From Chryseobacterium gleum (GTDB taxonomy: Bacteria > Bacteroidota > Bacteroidia > Flavobacteriales_D > Sanyastnellaceae): DNA of 50,587 nt. Where the stretch lies: assembly GCA_945874695.1 (NCBI GenBank), contig CAMCHP010000014.1:1-50587 (forward strand). The letters are read 5' to 3'. A program made the position numbers and the translations under genes. This document shows, piece after piece, positions 50,222 to 50,587 of this stretch. How positions within the stretch are numbered: position 1 is the first letter of the stretch; each line of letters begins with the position of its first letter. The notes under the pieces were generated by a model that made no database searches, was not told where the DNA came from, and saw nothing but the letters and a program-made list of their open reading frames with translations.

Positions 50222-50255
50222 TTGCTGATATCACATCATTTTTTTCTCATCTTTG
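50222..50255 (+). promoter_or_regulatory. Candidate promoter before the last gene (TTG-N23-CATCTTTG)
   Basis: TTG at 50222-50224, a 23-base spacer and CATCTTTG at 50248-50255, one mismatch from TAnnTTTG. The ATG at 50293 would have a leader of about 34 bases. Confidence 0.5.
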
Positions 50256-50292
50256 CTTCCGTCAACTAAATAACCACCCTAACAACGTCCGT

Positions 50293-50587
50293 ATGACTCA
50301 AAACATACAACAACCTTTCGCCTACTTAAAGGCATTAGTAGTTGTTCTCTCTCTCGTAATAGGTTTTTCATCAGAGTCGATCGCTCAAAGTCATCAAACC
50401 CCATTAGTAATTGAAATAGATGGCTTGACGGTTGATCAACATGCTCAAATTTATAAGGCATTCGCTGGGCACAATGATTTCGAACTGTTTCGGTCATGTG
50501 TGCCTACAGGGCTGTTGCTTTTTCATACCCATTTGAGCTTCACGCCGGGAACTACCTCATTTTTCGAGGGTGTGGAGTCGATTATAA
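50293..50587 (+). CDS. N-terminal part of a secreted protein (partial at window edge)
   Basis: An open frame from ATG 50293 to the end of the window, 98 codons visible. It has a signal peptide: hydrophobic LVVVLSLVIGFSS, then a likely cleavage after ESIAQ. The mature start reads PLVIEIDGLTVDQHAQIYKAFAGH, a strand followed by a helix, with no motif I recognise; the rest is outside the window. It has a candidate promoter of its own, so it starts a new transcription unit after the rRNA methyltransferase gene. Confidence 0.75.
   Translation, partial: MTQNIQQPFAYLKALVVVLSLVIGFSSESIAQSHQTPLVIEIDGLTVDQHAQIYKAFAGHNDFELFRSCVPTGLLLFHTHLSFTPGTTSFFEGVESII

Overview
The window looks like a chromosomal segment of a Bacteroidota, most probably a flavobacterium-like (Flavobacteriales) genome. 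The signs are: two secreted giants with type IX secretion (T9SS) C-terminal signals, one type B and one type A; several lipoproteins of Bacteroidota style; promoters of the TTG-N19-TAnnTTTG kind (clear before rpsT, tRNA-Glu and an e(P4) phosphatase gene) and few Shine-Dalgarno sites; a GWxTD protein; DUF3467; stand-alone MnmD; and the short ProS. Coding is dense and nearly all of it is single-copy housekeeping and envelope genes. I see no prophage, IS element, CRISPR array or rRNA.

Layout. 1-2127: the tail of a secreted DUF4412-like protein, a thioredoxin-like protein and a 2Fe-2S ferredoxin reductase. 2157-11123: a small unknown gene, a GH2 beta-mannosidase, a PKD/SBBP-repeat T9SS adhesin-like protein and a TPR/PD40 protein. 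11212-18316: murQ, an unknown acidic protein, a Nudix/mnmD/TIGR02757 operon, then a BatA-like protein translationally coupled to a dihydroorotase homologue without its metal-binding histidines, and DUF3467. 18361-23325: a tightly overlapping minus-strand operon radC-wecB-deacetylase-upp-membrane protein-yjjG, preceded by rpsT with its own promoter and terminator. 23813-27329: a SiaA/SiaC/SiaB-like phosphorylation switch. 27456-34627: msrA, an e(P4) phosphatase, a DUF4199 remnant, tRNA-Glu, proS, and a Met/Gly/Trp-rich lipoprotein followed by a FadL-like porin. 34708-40728: a Cys-less DUF164 protein with Nif3, lpxK, a TlpA-like lipoprotein, lpxH and gap. 40808-50587: a T9SS sialidase-fold-like protein, lipA with a barrel protein, OsmC, a 39-residue lipoprotein, an Omp85 protein followed by a GWxTD lipoprotein and an RNA methyltransferase, and the start of a secreted protein.

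The two most interesting things are these. (1) The Sia-like module: a TPR-transmembrane-PP2C phosphatase, a SiaC target, and a kinase made of two fused SiaB domains, with no diguanylate cyclase beside it, so its output is unknown. (2) A dispersed family of 17-19 base hairpins, arm-T..C-arm'-GGATG, about nine good copies in 50 kb. The arms vary but covary, the GGATG tail is nearly constant, and copies sit inside unrelated genes in all reading frames. The layout recalls REP elements mobilised by RAYT transposases.
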